Assembly: GCA_016222925.1 (NCBI GenBank)
Contig: JACRQB010000067.1
Location: 1-32,587 of the forward strand
Length of the DNA stretch: 32,587 bases
DNA from: Nitrospirota bacterium
Lineage (GTDB): Bacteria; Nitrospirota; Nitrospiria; Nitrospirales; Nitrospiraceae
Direction of reading: 5' to 3'
The stretch's first letter is position 1, and every line of letters starts with the position of its first letter. The position numbers and the translations under genes are program-made. The notes beneath the pieces were generated by a model. That model had not been told where the DNA came from. It ran no database searches and saw nothing but the letters and a program-made list of their open reading frames with translations. Shown here piece after piece: positions 1-7,142 of the stretch.

Positions 1-128
1 TTGCAGAGGGGAACCGCGAGCGACGTCGTGCTAGAAGCAGGTGAGCTTGCCGCTCCAGCCCATGAGGCGGGAAGTCCGATGAGGATGATCATTCCCACAA
101 AGACGGTCGGTATGGAGAAGCGCTTCAT
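1..128 (-). CDS. Exported protein, N-terminal fragment (runs off window)
   Basis: Reading on the minus strand from an ATG at 128, 42 codons stay open to the window edge. The start MKRFSIPTVF is followed by a hydrophobic stretch (residues about 8-23) and then ASWAGAAS, a good signal peptidase I type region, so the product is probably secreted to the periplasm or beyond. An AGGAGA ribosome-binding site lies about 6 bases upstream of the ATG. The mature part seen so far is only a Ser/Thr/Ala-rich linker, so no function can be given. It lies 18 bases beyond the stop codon of pncB, so the two could share a transcript. Confidence 0.6.
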   Translation of the reverse strand, partial: MKRFSIPTVFVGMIILIGLPASWAGAASSPASSTTSLAVPLC

Positions 129-146
129 CTTGTGTCTCCTTTGGTG

Positions 147-1499
147 TTAAATCCTACGGTCGACTGTCTGGGCTAGGCGTTGCAAAGCCGTGGAAATCCG
201 AGTGTCATAGGCCGGCACGGGCTCAAGGGAACGCAGCGAAGTAGGAAGTTCTCCCAACTGTGCAGCCGCATGGCGCCGCAATTCGGCCAAGCCAGGCGAT
301 GGAGCAAGCCGGCAGCCATCCTTCATGACAGGTTGGAGCAGCGGTTCGCCGGGTAGTTGGTCGTCATGTGTCGTGACGATGTCATAGTCCAAATGCCTGT
401 CATTCGCATAATACCGATAGACTTGTTTTCGGCCAGGCCAGGTGACTTTGCCTTCCGATCGCTTACGGCATGGCTGGCCCGCATATTCTTGGAGCTTGTA
501 GGCACAGTCCAGTGAAGGCGCGTCAGATGAGGTTGTCATGGCCGTTCCGACGGCGAAACTGTCGATCGGCGCGCCGACTTGGATCAAATCGCTCAAGCGA
601 TATTCGTCGAGGTTGCCGCTGGCGAGAATCTGTGCGTGAGGCAGGCCTCCTTCATCCAGAATGCGTCGAACTTTTCTGGCATGGTCGGCCAGATCACCGC
701 TGTCCAGTCGTACTCCTTTGATCGTGATGCCTTTAGCCTTGAGGGGCCGGGCTAAGGCCACAACTTTATCGGCAGCCGCTTCCATGGCGTAGGTGTCGAT
801 CAGGAGGATGACGTTGTCCGGCTGACTGTGGGCGAAATGCTCGAAAGCAAGAGTCTCGTCCGCGTGGGCCTGCACGAACGAATGGGCCATGGTGCCGTAC
901 AGAGGAATTCCATACGCCATGCTGGCGAGGACGGTCGCAGTTCCGGCGAAGCCAGCCAGATAGCTTGCCCGCGCGGCGAGGAGACCGGCTTCGGCGCCGT
1001 GCGCGCGGCGCAGCCCAAAATCGATGAGCGGCTTTCCCCCTGCGATCAATACCGATCGTGCCGCCTTGGAGGCCACCATGGTCTGAAAGTTCAATAGGTT
1101 CATCACACGGCTTTCAACGAGCTGGGCTTGAGGAAGCGGTGCGATGATTTGGAGGATCGGCTCGTGGGGAAAGAAGATCGTTCCTTCAGGCATGGCCTCC
1201 ACATCCCCGGTGAACTGCAGGGTTTCCAGGTAGTGAAGGAGCTCCGAGCTAAACCGCCCCGATTGATCTAACCAAGCCAGTTCTTCCTTTGTAAAATGCA
1301 AACGTGAGAGAGAGTCCAACACTTGTTCGAGACCGGCTGCGACTATGAAGTTCCGGTGGGCGGGCAGTTTGCGGACAAAGAACTCGAACACAGCGGTTCC
1401 GTCCATTCCCTGTTCCAGATAAGCCTGGGCCATCGTAAGCTCATAGAGATCGGTCAGTAGAGCACTGGCCGAAGGATTCATGATTGGAGCATTTTCCAT
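147..1499 (-). CDS. pncB: Nicotinate phosphoribosyltransferase
   Basis: A cytoplasmic enzyme of the Preiss-Handler NAD salvage route: nicotinate plus PRPP gives nicotinate mononucleotide, coupled to ATP hydrolysis. The 450-residue product has the expected length and family signatures: the N-terminal LLTDLYELTMAQAY motif, GTMAHSFVQ around the conserved His, GVRLDSGDL, ASGNLDEYRL and DSFAVGTAM of the phosphoribosyl-binding barrel. It overlaps the 3' end of the upstream nicotinamidase gene by about 22 bases, so the two are translationally linked and catalyse consecutive steps (nicotinamide to nicotinate to NaMN). A second in-frame ATG lies six codons further in. The first was kept because it gives the longer family-like N-terminus, but the choice is not certain. 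Confidence 0.95.
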   Translation of the reverse strand: MENAPIMNPSASALLTDLYELTMAQAYLEQGMDGTAVFEFFVRKLPAHRNFIVAAGLEQVLDSLSRLHFTKEELAWLDQSGRFSSELLHYLETLQFTGDVEAMPEGTIFFPHEPILQIIAPLPQAQLVESRVMNLLNFQTMVASKAARSVLIAGGKPLIDFGLRRAHGAEAGLLAARASYLAGFAGTATVLASMAYGIPLYGTMAHSFVQAHADETLAFEHFAHSQPDNVILLIDTYAMEAAADKVVALARPLKAKGITIKGVRLDSGDLADHARKVRRILDEGGLPHAQILASGNLDEYRLSDLIQVGAPIDSFAVGTAMTTSSDAPSLDCAYKLQEYAGQPCRKRSEGKVTWPGRKQVYRYYANDRHLDYDIVTTHDDQLPGEPLLQPVMKDGCRLAPSPGLAELRRHAAAQLGELPTSLRSLEPVPAYDTRISTALQRLAQTVDRRI

Positions 1500-2059
1500 C
1501 GAATAGGTGTGGCTCCCAGACGAAACATCTCTTCTTCGGCGCGCCGACCGTCGTCAGGACAAAGATTGACCGCCTTGATGCCGTCCACCAACAAGCAGAC
1601 GTTATAACCCAGCATCCGAGCGTCTTTGACCGAGTTCAAGACACAATAGTCGGTTGCCAATCCACCGATGAACAGCCGCTGTACACTCAGAGCCCGTAGA
1701 TGCCGATCCAGTGCGGTATTCTGGAATGCCGAGTAGGCCTCTTGGTCACGGTCGATGGCCTTGTAAATGATGACGGCCTGTGGTGGCGTCGCGAACGACG
1801 TTGGCGGCAGTGAGCCGGGTGAACCGGCGACACAATGCACAGGCCAAGGCCCTCCCTGAGGCGTAAAAGAACAATGGTTAGGCGGGTGCCAATCACGAGT
1901 CAGAAAAATGGGGAGACTGTGTGTCTGAAATAGCCGAACATAGTTCTCCAGGATTGGCAGAATTTCATCGCCATCACTGATTGCGAGTGCTCCACCTGGC
2001 AGGAAATCGTTCTGAATGTCAGCAACGAGCAACGCATCATAGGCTGTAAGGGCAATCAT
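1478..2059 (-). CDS. pncA: Nicotinamidase (isochorismatase-like hydrolase)
   Basis: Hydrolyses nicotinamide to nicotinate and ammonia and supplies the substrate of the adjacent PncB. From the ATG at 2059 the protein has 193 residues. It shows the catalytic triad D14 (VADIQNDF), K100 (IIYKA) and C139 (GLATDYCV), and the metal site D56/H58/H75 in the blocks RDWHPPNH and GPWPVHC. A longer frame begins at a TTG at 2125, but that start sits inside an inverted repeat and adds a non-conserved 22-residue leader, so the ATG is preferred even though no strong Shine-Dalgarno is visible. The 3' end overlaps pncB by 22 bases. Confidence 0.93.
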   Translation of the reverse strand: MIALTAYDALLVADIQNDFLPGGALAISDGDEILPILENYVRLFQTHSLPIFLTRDWHPPNHCSFTPQGGPWPVHCVAGSPGSLPPTSFATPPQAVIIYKAIDRDQEAYSAFQNTALDRHLRALSVQRLFIGGLATDYCVLNSVKDARMLGYNVCLLVDGIKAVNLCPDDGRRAEEEMFRLGATPIRWKMLQS

Positions 2060-2092
2060 GGGAGTCGTTGCGAAGTTTGAGAATCTGCTGAT

Positions 2093-2128
2093 CTGTTGAT
2101 CTTTTGATTCCCAGGCATGAATCAACAG
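2093..2128 (-). terminator. Inverted repeat between cytochrome c gene and pncA
   Basis: CTGTTGAT at 2093-2100 is the exact complement of ATCAACAG at 2121-2128, with a 20-base loop, and flanking GATC/TCATCAGATC segments can extend the pairing imperfectly. It lies downstream of the minus-strand cytochrome c stop and upstream of pncA. Transcript termination or processing is plausible. There is no clear U-tract, so a Rho-independent terminator is not proven. Confidence 0.35.
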
Positions 2129-2157
2129 GTCATCAGATCGTCAAATCATCAGGCCAG

Positions 2158-2550
2158 TCATCGTGCCTGTTGCGAGAGAAGGCGAATGTACGCCACGGCG
2201 TCTTGCATTTCTCCATCGGTGAGCTGGCCGCGCCACGAATGCATCGGGCTGAAGACCACACCGTGCTCGATCGTTCGCAGTAACTCTTCATCGGATTTCA
2301 GGAAGGACCGAAAGCGCTGAAAATCGGCCGGTGGTACTTTCAAGGAAGTGGTGGCAGGGCCGTCTCCTCGACCGGTAAGACCGTGGCAGTCCTGACAGTG
2401 GTGCTGATAGACCGCTTTCCCGCGTGTGATGTCTGGCGGATAGTCTTGCGCATAGAGATCGAGTATGGCCGTACTGCTCAGAGTAAAGATCCCGCAGAGT
2501 CCTACAGCGAGTAGTCGATCTCGAATGAGCCGTTGTGGCGTCTCGATCAT
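2158..2550 (-). CDS. Small monohaem c-type cytochrome
   Basis: From the ATG at 2550 the product is 130 residues. It has an N-terminal hydrophobic segment (about 13-33) that is either a signal peptide or a membrane anchor, a haem-binding motif CQDCH at 52-56, and a candidate distal ligand M103 in the block SPMHSW. This is a class I cytochrome c fold, probably periplasmic, carrying electrons between respiratory partners. The longer frame reaching 2649 is rejected because it would run through the upstream zinc-ribbon gene and adds an Arg-rich, non-signal leader. The start lies only five bases after the stop of the FmdB-like gene, with a GAAGAAGAG purine run ahead of it, so the two form an operon. 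The specific electron partner cannot be deduced. Confidence 0.85.
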   Translation of the reverse strand: MIETPQRLIRDRLLAVGLCGIFTLSSTAILDLYAQDYPPDITRGKAVYQHHCQDCHGLTGRGDGPATTSLKVPPADFQRFRSFLKSDEELLRTIEHGVVFSPMHSWRGQLTDGEMQDAVAYIRLLSQQAR

Positions 2551-2554
2551 GTTG

Positions 2555-2719
2555 TTAGCTCTTCTTCGTGGTGTGAGCGATAAAGGAACTGAACAGCTGC
2601 TGCAGCTTCTTGCTTCCGCAGGCCGGGCATGCAACCTCGCCTGCCGCATGCTCTTTCAATGTTACCACGATCAACGATTCCTTCCCGCAATCGAGGCACT
2701 TATAGTCGTACATCGGCAT
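2555..2719 (-). CDS. FmdB-type zinc-ribbon small protein
   Basis: A 54-residue protein starting MPMYDYKCLDCG, with a second pair CPACGS at residues 31-36. The two CxxC knuckles (C8/C11 and C31/C34) and the aromatic Met-Pro start are typical of the FmdB/CxxC_CxxC_SSSS putative regulatory family, a zinc-binding fold whose role is mostly unknown. The start has a good AAAGGGA ribosome-binding site. The stop is five bases before the cytochrome c start, so the pair is almost certainly cotranscribed. The link to the cytochrome is contextual only. Confidence 0.85.
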   Translation of the reverse strand: MPMYDYKCLDCGKESLIVVTLKEHAAGEVACPACGSKKLQQLFSSFIAHTTKKS

Positions 2720-2738
2720 GGTGCGTCCCTTTCGACAA

Positions 2739-2984
2739 TCAGCCGAAAATCATGAGTGGATAGGTTCCCTGGTGCAACAGCGCATGGGACACGCTGCCGA
2801 GCACCATACGGATAATGCCCCGGCGTCCACGGGATCCCGCGAGAATAAGGTCTGGATTCAAGGCCTTGGCTTCCTGAAGAATTCCCTCGACCGGGGTCCC
2901 TAACGTGGTTGCCACGCGGGTTTGATAGCCTAATGGTCTAAGTTTGGCGGCTATCTCGTCGAGGAAGTCCTTCGCTTTGCCGTG
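2739..2984 (-). pseudogene. Displaced C-terminal Usp domain of the frameshifted universal stress protein
   Basis: On the minus strand, 81 codons ending at a TGA (2741-2739) encode the missing second half of a Usp domain: DFLDEIAAKL, then LILAGSRGRRGIIRMVLGSV with the GxxG-x9-GS nucleotide-binding motif, ending PLMIFG. The frame is offset by one base from the upstream UspA ORF. Restoring one C in the CCC run at 2984-2986 would join both into a single protein of about 258 residues with two Usp domains. There is no independent ribosome-binding site or start, so it is probably not translated by itself. Confidence 0.8.
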
Positions 2985-3514
2985 GGCGCTTCACGAAAGG
3001 GTTTCTGTTGAAGGAAGGAGAGGGCATGGTCTGCATCATAGCTCCCTTGCAGGGGAAGCAAGATATGATGAAGCGTTTTCAAGGGGCCGGGAAGAATCAG
3101 TTTCGCGCCAGGCCCGAATGTCAGCACTCGGTGGGAGACGCTTCCAACGAGCCGTTCCTTGATCGGTCCAAGGCCTCGGGCACCCACAAGAATGAGGCCC
3201 GCCTTGAGTTGTTCAGCCAAGGCCACGATCTGATCCACCGGAGATCCAACGACCAAATGCTTCGTGACCGGTCCGGCATCTAATGGCAGCAAGGACACGA
3301 TGCGATCCAACAAGCGAGTCCCGTCGTCGCGCATGTTGCGCTCGACCGATTCGTACAGTTCTTGTGCCACTTCCGGCATCATCATGGGATAGGCTGGACT
3401 CGGGACATCGAGTACATGCACGAGGTGCAGCTCTTCGGCACGAGCCAGGTATTTCAAGGCGCGCACGGCTTCATACGAGTTGTCGGAACCGTCGACTGCG
3501 AGCAAGAGTTTCAT
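2951..3514 (-). CDS. Universal stress protein, UspA family (frameshifted, second domain truncated)
   Basis: A 187-residue ORF. Residues 1-140 are a full Usp domain: MKLLLAVDGSDNS at the start, then LVGARGLGPIKERLVGSVSH, which contains the ATP-binding pattern GxxG-x9-GS. From about residue 148 (LHHILLPLQGS) a second Usp domain begins but leaves frame after KPFREAP, and the last residues to the stop are frame-shifted nonsense. The rest of domain two is present in another frame at 2739-2984. Usp proteins are cytoplasmic, nucleotide-binding, and induced by stress or growth arrest. An AAAGGTGAT ribosome-binding site precedes the ATG. The downstream neighbour is the FmdB/cytochrome c pair. It is either a real frameshift pseudogene or a one-base assembly error in a C run. 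Confidence 0.85.
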   Translation of the reverse strand: MKLLLAVDGSDNSYEAVRALKYLARAEELHLVHVLDVPSPAYPMMMPEVAQELYESVERNMRDDGTRLLDRIVSLLPLDAGPVTKHLVVGSPVDQIVALAEQLKAGLILVGARGLGPIKERLVGSVSHRVLTFGPGAKLILPGPLKTLHHILLPLQGSYDADHALSFLQQKPFREAPTAKRRTSSTR

Positions 3515-3560
3515 AGCATCACCTTTAGGCTGTGGCCTTGCTGATTTGTTCCAACATGAA

Positions 3561-4517
3561 TTACATGGGTAGTAAGGCCGTCGCGATCATCAGATAAATC
3601 CCCACGCTCAAAATGTCTTGGACAACGGTCGCTACCGGTCCGCTGGCCAGGGCCGGATCTGCTCCGAGACGCGCCAGACCCATCGGCAGGAGGCTGGCCA
3701 TAATGGTGGCTATAACCGCAGTCACCCCCAGTGAGGCTCCCACGACCACTGCTAAGGCCGGATGTCCGTTCCAGAGCCACAGTCCTCCACTTGCGACAAC
3801 TGCGACGATCGCTCCGATGGATGCTCCGATCACCGATTCTCTCGCTAATTGCTCCCACAACGAGACTTTTCCATAGGCCAACCGGCGAACCAAGATGGTT
3901 TCAGTTTGGGTCCCGACGGCATCGGCCATATACACCACCAAGGGAAGAAAGAACGCGAGGGCCACTTCGTTCTTCAGCGAGGTTTCGTACGCCGAGGCCA
4001 CGCCACTGGCTAAGAATCCTCCGCCCAGGCCGACCATCAACCATGGAAGACGCGCGCGCACAGCGGTGAGCGTCTGTTGCACGGTGAGCGACAGATGGAG
4101 ATGGTCCATTCGGCTTACGCCGCCCATCCGCAAGAAATTGTCCACATGTTCCTCATGCAGCAGGGCCAAGAGCCTTCCGATCGGAATGGCGCCCAACAGC
4201 CGGCGACGATTGTCGATGACGGCCACATCGGCGTCATGGCGTTCGACCGCGCGCAGCGCGACTGTCTCGGCCGCATCGCCAGGGAGGACTTCAATTGGAG
4301 GGGAGCCTTCGAGTTCGGCCAAGTAGGTCTGTTCCTTCGCCTGAAGCAGTCGCTCGATCGGAACCTGGCCGACTAGTGTGGCCTGATCATCAACAAGGTA
4401 GATATGGCCCACCTCGTCCCATGCATGACCTCGAAGCGCCGCGATCATCTCTCCCACTGTGCGGTGTCTGTCGCTTCGGGGAATGTCCAGAGTCATCAAG
4501 TCTGCGGCAGTCGCCAT
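3561..4517 (-). CDS. MgtE-like divalent cation transporter with CBS pair
   Basis: 318 residues. Residues 1-125 form two CBS-like repeats (for example IYLVDDQATLVGQVPIERLL and VAVIDNRRRLLGAIPIGRLL), which in MgtE sense cytosolic Mg2+. Residues 140-318 contain about five membrane helices with the MgtE pore signatures YMADAVGTQTET (in place of the usual GNVGTQ) and DPALASGPVAT. The N-terminal superhelical domain found in full-length MgtE (about 450 residues) is missing, so this is the shorter type. It probably moves Mg2+ or another divalent cation across the inner membrane. The start has an AGAAGGAG ribosome-binding site. It follows the 31-residue membrane peptide gene by 21 bases on the same strand. 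Confidence 0.9.
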   Translation of the reverse strand: MATAADLMTLDIPRSDRHRTVGEMIAALRGHAWDEVGHIYLVDDQATLVGQVPIERLLQAKEQTYLAELEGSPPIEVLPGDAAETVALRAVERHDADVAVIDNRRRLLGAIPIGRLLALLHEEHVDNFLRMGGVSRMDHLHLSLTVQQTLTAVRARLPWLMVGLGGGFLASGVASAYETSLKNEVALAFFLPLVVYMADAVGTQTETILVRRLAYGKVSLWEQLARESVIGASIGAIVAVVASGGLWLWNGHPALAVVVGASLGVTAVIATIMASLLPMGLARLGADPALASGPVATVVQDILSVGIYLMIATALLPM

Positions 4518-4538
4518 CCCGCTCCTTCTGGTCGACCG

Positions 4539-4634
4539 TTACTGACAATCTGCAGGGCAGAAGAAGACGAAATAAATCACGATTGCCAGGCCCAACCCCA
4601 CTGCTCCGAGCAGGAGCCACTGTGCACGTGTCAT
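4539..4634 (-). CDS. Small single-span membrane peptide (31 aa)
   Basis: An ORF of 31 codons on the minus strand: MTRAQWLLLG at the start, a hydrophobic helix over residues 6-25, ending FFCPADCQ. A very strong GGGGGAGAAGA ribosome-binding site sits directly before the ATG, which argues that it is real. It ends 21 bases before the MgtE-like gene and so is probably the first gene of that transcript. The two C-terminal cysteines (C26, C30) would lie just outside the membrane helix. No family assignment is possible from sight; it could be an accessory subunit of the transporter. Confidence 0.6.
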   Translation of the reverse strand: MTRAQWLLLGAVGLGLAIVIYFVFFCPADCQ

Positions 4635-4984
4635 TCTTCTCCCCCTTAGTACAGATGGTCCTCAGCAAGTCCAATGCCGTCATAGGCGTACCAGGTGAAA
4701 CGTGAAATGTGAAAGGAATCCGGGGCGGTTTAGAGGCACTTATTCTTGCCTCTCACTTTTCACCTCTCGCGCGTCAGGTCCTGTGTCGCCTTCTGCTACA
4801 GAGAGCGAATGACTGCTGTGGCAGAGAGCCCCTGCTTCCGGAGACGGTCCTGTCAGCCAGTAGCGGATCACGAAAGCAACCAACTGCAAATTTGTGGTTT
4901 CTCCAATCTCTTCACTATCTCTGGAAGCTCTTCGTGGGTGGCATCGCCCTTGCTCAAATTGTTTGTAAGTCAGGAGGATCGTTC
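4635..4984. other. Divergent intergenic region with GTGAAA repeats
   Basis: About 350 bases separate the minus-strand membrane peptide/MgtE pair from the plus-strand UspA, so promoters for both directions must lie here. Three direct heptamers GTGAAAC, GTGAAAT, GTGAAAG occupy 4695-4715. AGGTGAAACGTGA (4693-4705) is repeated inverted at 4753-4765 with one mismatch. An open frame that extends the UspA gene upstream from 4709 crosses this repeat and has no conserved content, so it is not taken as coding. No other gene seen. Confidence 0.45.
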
Positions 4985-5488
4985 ATGGAATATGAGAGGG
5001 ATATCTTCAAGGCCATTCTGGTTCCGGTCGATTTTTCCACCTGTTCCGACGAGGCATTCCGGGTTGCTTGTCAAATGGCGCGGCTGTGTGGGGCGACAGT
5101 GCTTGTTCTGCACGTGATCGACACCAGTGCGCTTGCCGCATTCAATCGATTGGGTTTGCTGGCGGTTCCGTCCGATGCCGCGCCACAGCGCCGTCGGTTG
5201 CGCCATTATGCCCGCCTCAAAGTAAGGCAGTTGTTGGAGTCGAAAGTAGCCATGGATGTGAAGATCACGCGCCTGATCGTGGAGGGGGCGCCTTTCGTCG
5301 AGATCGCCAAAATTGCGCGCACGGGGGATATCGATCTGGTCGTGATAGGAAGCTACGGAGGCCGGTCCGGCAGTGTAGACAAGATCTTCTTTGGCAGCAC
5401 GGCGGAAAAGGTCGTTCGCACAGCCGGATGTCCTGTCTTGACCGTGCCGCTTGAGGCATCCGCGCCACAGCGGAAGTCCATGCGTTGA
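4985..5488 (+). CDS. Universal stress protein, UspA family (single domain)
   Basis: 167 residues from the ATG at 4985, which is preceded by an excellent AGGAGG ribosome-binding site; a longer upstream frame is rejected. One Usp domain: ILVPVDFSTCSDEAF forms the first strand and nucleotide loop, and VVIGSYGGRSGSVDKIFFGST carries the GxxG-x9-GST ATP-binding pattern, followed by CPVLTVPL. A cytoplasmic stress protein, likely dimeric. It is first in a plus-strand run with the cupredoxin-like gene starting 30 bases after its stop. Together with neighbours it makes a dense Usp cluster. Confidence 0.92.
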   Translation: MEYERDIFKAILVPVDFSTCSDEAFRVACQMARLCGATVLVLHVIDTSALAAFNRLGLLAVPSDAAPQRRRLRHYARLKVRQLLESKVAMDVKITRLIVEGAPFVEIAKIARTGDIDLVVIGSYGGRSGSVDKIFFGSTAEKVVRTAGCPVLTVPLEASAPQRKSMR

Positions 5489-5518
5489 TCAATAGTTCAT
5501 TGGCAGATGGAGGATCTC

Positions 5519-5950
5519 ATGACGATTGGGGTAAGTCTGGTACAGTGGCGCAGGTTGGGGATGGTGCTCTCCATGGTCTGTCTGGCCTGGATGTATGGGT
5601 CGGTTCTCCTGGCGCAATCCGAACAAGTGGTGGACGTGACGATCAAGGATTCTCGTTTTGTGACGAAGCAAAGTCCGCTGCGTCTGGGCTTTCCTACCGT
5701 CATCAAGGTGCAGAATGAAGATGCGGAGCGACACGATTTCAGCTCGACCATGTTTGAAGGGATTCCGACACAGATTGAAAAGAACGGTGTGATTGTGTAT
5801 GGCCGAGGGGTGGGGGGTGTCTTGCTTGACCCGAAACGGGACGCCACGATTCGATTTGACATGACGCGACCAGGTCGCCATGTCTTTCGATGCTCGATTC
5901 ACCCGACGATGAGCGGAGAACTGCTCCTATTGAGTGCGGAGGCGGTGTGA
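5519..5950 (+). CDS. Cupredoxin-like periplasmic copper protein
   Basis: 143 residues from the ATG at 5519, chosen over the ATG at 5507 because the TGGAGG ribosome-binding site lies between them at the correct distance. Residues 9-32 form a hydrophobic signal peptide ending SVLLAQ, so the protein is exported. The mature domain has the type 1 copper ligand pattern: H72 (ERHDF) and, near the C-terminus, C125-x2-H128-x2-M131 within CSIHPTM, as in plastocyanin-like cupredoxins. Probable single-electron carrier or copper-binding protein. Its stop codon overlaps the GTG start of the next Usp gene by four bases, so expression is coupled. Confidence 0.87.
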   Translation: MTIGVSLVQWRRLGMVLSMVCLAWMYGSVLLAQSEQVVDVTIKDSRFVTKQSPLRLGFPTVIKVQNEDAERHDFSSTMFEGIPTQIEKNGVIVYGRGVGGVLLDPKRDATIRFDMTRPGRHVFRCSIHPTMSGELLLLSAEAV

Positions 5951-6903
5951 CGGTGCCAGCAGGGAGATTGAAAATTCTCTTTGCCACTGACGGGTCACAG
6001 GGATCGGCGACGGCGGAGGCCTATGCCTGCGCGCTCGCCCAATCGTGGGGGGCCTCGCTGACCGTAATGAGCGTTCTGGAGTTTCCTCCTGGGATGAACC
6101 CGGACTATGCGGTGAATCGATTGTACTTGGATGAGTTGATGCAGGAGGCAACAACGAGGCTGGTGGACTTAAAAGTGCGGGTGGGTGGCTTGGGGCTACC
6201 GGTCCAATCACGCATCGCCACAGGAATCCCGAGTGAAGAAGTGCTGGCCGTCGCACGGGCTGAAGACGCGGATTTGGTCGTGGTCGGAACGAGAGGGAAG
6301 ACCGGTCTCGAGCACGTCTTGCTGGGAAGCACGGCTGAGCGAATCATTCGTATGGCACCCTGTCCCGTGTTGGCCGTCCCGGGGGCGAAACAGCTCGCAG
6401 GTGAACACCAGAAGGCCACCGTCACGAGGATGCTCGTGCCGGTCGACTTCTCAGATTGCTCCCTTGACGCACTGGAGTACGGCGCGTTGATTGCACAACG
6501 ATCGAAAACCTCGGTGAAACTCTTCCATGTGCTAGAGCCGGTGTCGTACGGGTTAGACTTTACGCTCCCCCAAATGGCCCAGCGGGAATCGAGCAAGACA
6601 GCCATGACGAAGCGGCTATCGGATTTCGTCTCCACGCTCACTTCTCTCGGCCTTGCGTCCGAATTCCTGATATCGGGTGGGCTGCCGGCTGATTCTATTC
6701 TCGATACGGCTCGATCTCAATCGGTCGATATGATTGTGATGGGGACGCATGGCCGCCGAGGGTTGTCTCATGCGTTGTTCGGCAGTGTCGCGGAGTCCGT
6801 CCTGCGGAGATCCTCCTGCCCTGTTCTCACGGTACGGAGCCCGAAGTTACCGCCAGACCATCGTCGGGTCCTCTCGGGACAATCGATGCCGCCCAATGTG
6901 TAA
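5947..6903 (+). CDS. Tandem-domain universal stress protein
   Basis: 318 residues from a GTG at 5947 that shares GTGA with the cupredoxin stop; a GGAGG precedes it. Domain 1 (residues about 5-140) begins LKILFATDGSQGS and contains VVVGTRGKTGLEHVLLGST. Domain 2 (about 155-300) begins MLVPVDFSDCSLDA and contains VMGTHGRRGLSHALFGSV. Both keep the GxxG-x9-G[ST] ATP-binding motif. The longer frame from 5890 is inside the cupredoxin gene and is rejected. Coupling a cytoplasmic stress protein to an exported copper protein suggests common control under redox or copper stress, which is inference. Confidence 0.92.
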   Translation: MTVPAGRLKILFATDGSQGSATAEAYACALAQSWGASLTVMSVLEFPPGMNPDYAVNRLYLDELMQEATTRLVDLKVRVGGLGLPVQSRIATGIPSEEVLAVARAEDADLVVVGTRGKTGLEHVLLGSTAERIIRMAPCPVLAVPGAKQLAGEHQKATVTRMLVPVDFSDCSLDALEYGALIAQRSKTSVKLFHVLEPVSYGLDFTLPQMAQRESSKTAMTKRLSDFVSTLTSLGLASEFLISGGLPADSILDTARSQSVDMIVMGTHGRRGLSHALFGSVAESVLRRSSCPVLTVRSPKLPPDHRRVLSGQSMPPNV

Positions 6904-6917
6904 CCCAGGAGCGAGTT

Positions 6918-7142
6918 ATGCGAACGCGAAAAACAACAACCGGTAAAGCGAAAGGCCGAGTTGCTCCCAAGATCGGTCGAGCCGAGAAGCCCATCGAATT
7001 ACCGGATGGTATGTGGGAACGGATCTCGCAGAAAGCGTACGAACTGTGGGAACAGCGCGGCCGTCAAGAAGGGAGCGCGTTTCGAGACTGGCTTGATGCG
7101 GAGGAAATCGTCATGGAAGAAATACATGAAGCTCGCGAGTGA
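6918..7142 (+). CDS. DUF2934 family small protein
   Basis: 74 residues. A basic N-terminus (MRTRKTTTGKAKGR) is followed by the DUF2934 core ISQKAYELWEQRGRQEGSAF and RDWLDAEEIV. This family of short proteins is widespread in Nitrospirota, Acidobacteria and Proteobacteria and has no known function. It begins 14 bases after the tandem Usp stop, with a GGAG ribosome-binding site, and its last 17 bases overlap the start of the next gene, so the three are likely one operon. Confidence 0.85.
   Translation: MRTRKTTTGKAKGRVAPKIGRAEKPIELPDGMWERISQKAYELWEQRGRQEGSAFRDWLDAEEIVMEEIHEARE

Noticed and set aside
2059..2125. TTG start that would add 22 residues to nicotinamidase
   Set aside because: The extension lies in an inverted-repeat spacer and is not family-like; the ATG at 2059 begins the conserved domain.
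4709..4984. N-terminal extension of the UspA gene
   Set aside because: Crosses GTGAAA repeats and lacks conserved content; a strong AGGAGG precedes the ATG at 4985.
6961..7125. Upstream part of the 518-codon frame
   Set aside because: Shadow of the DUF2934 gene in another frame; its Arg/Ser-rich translation is typical of an out-of-frame read.
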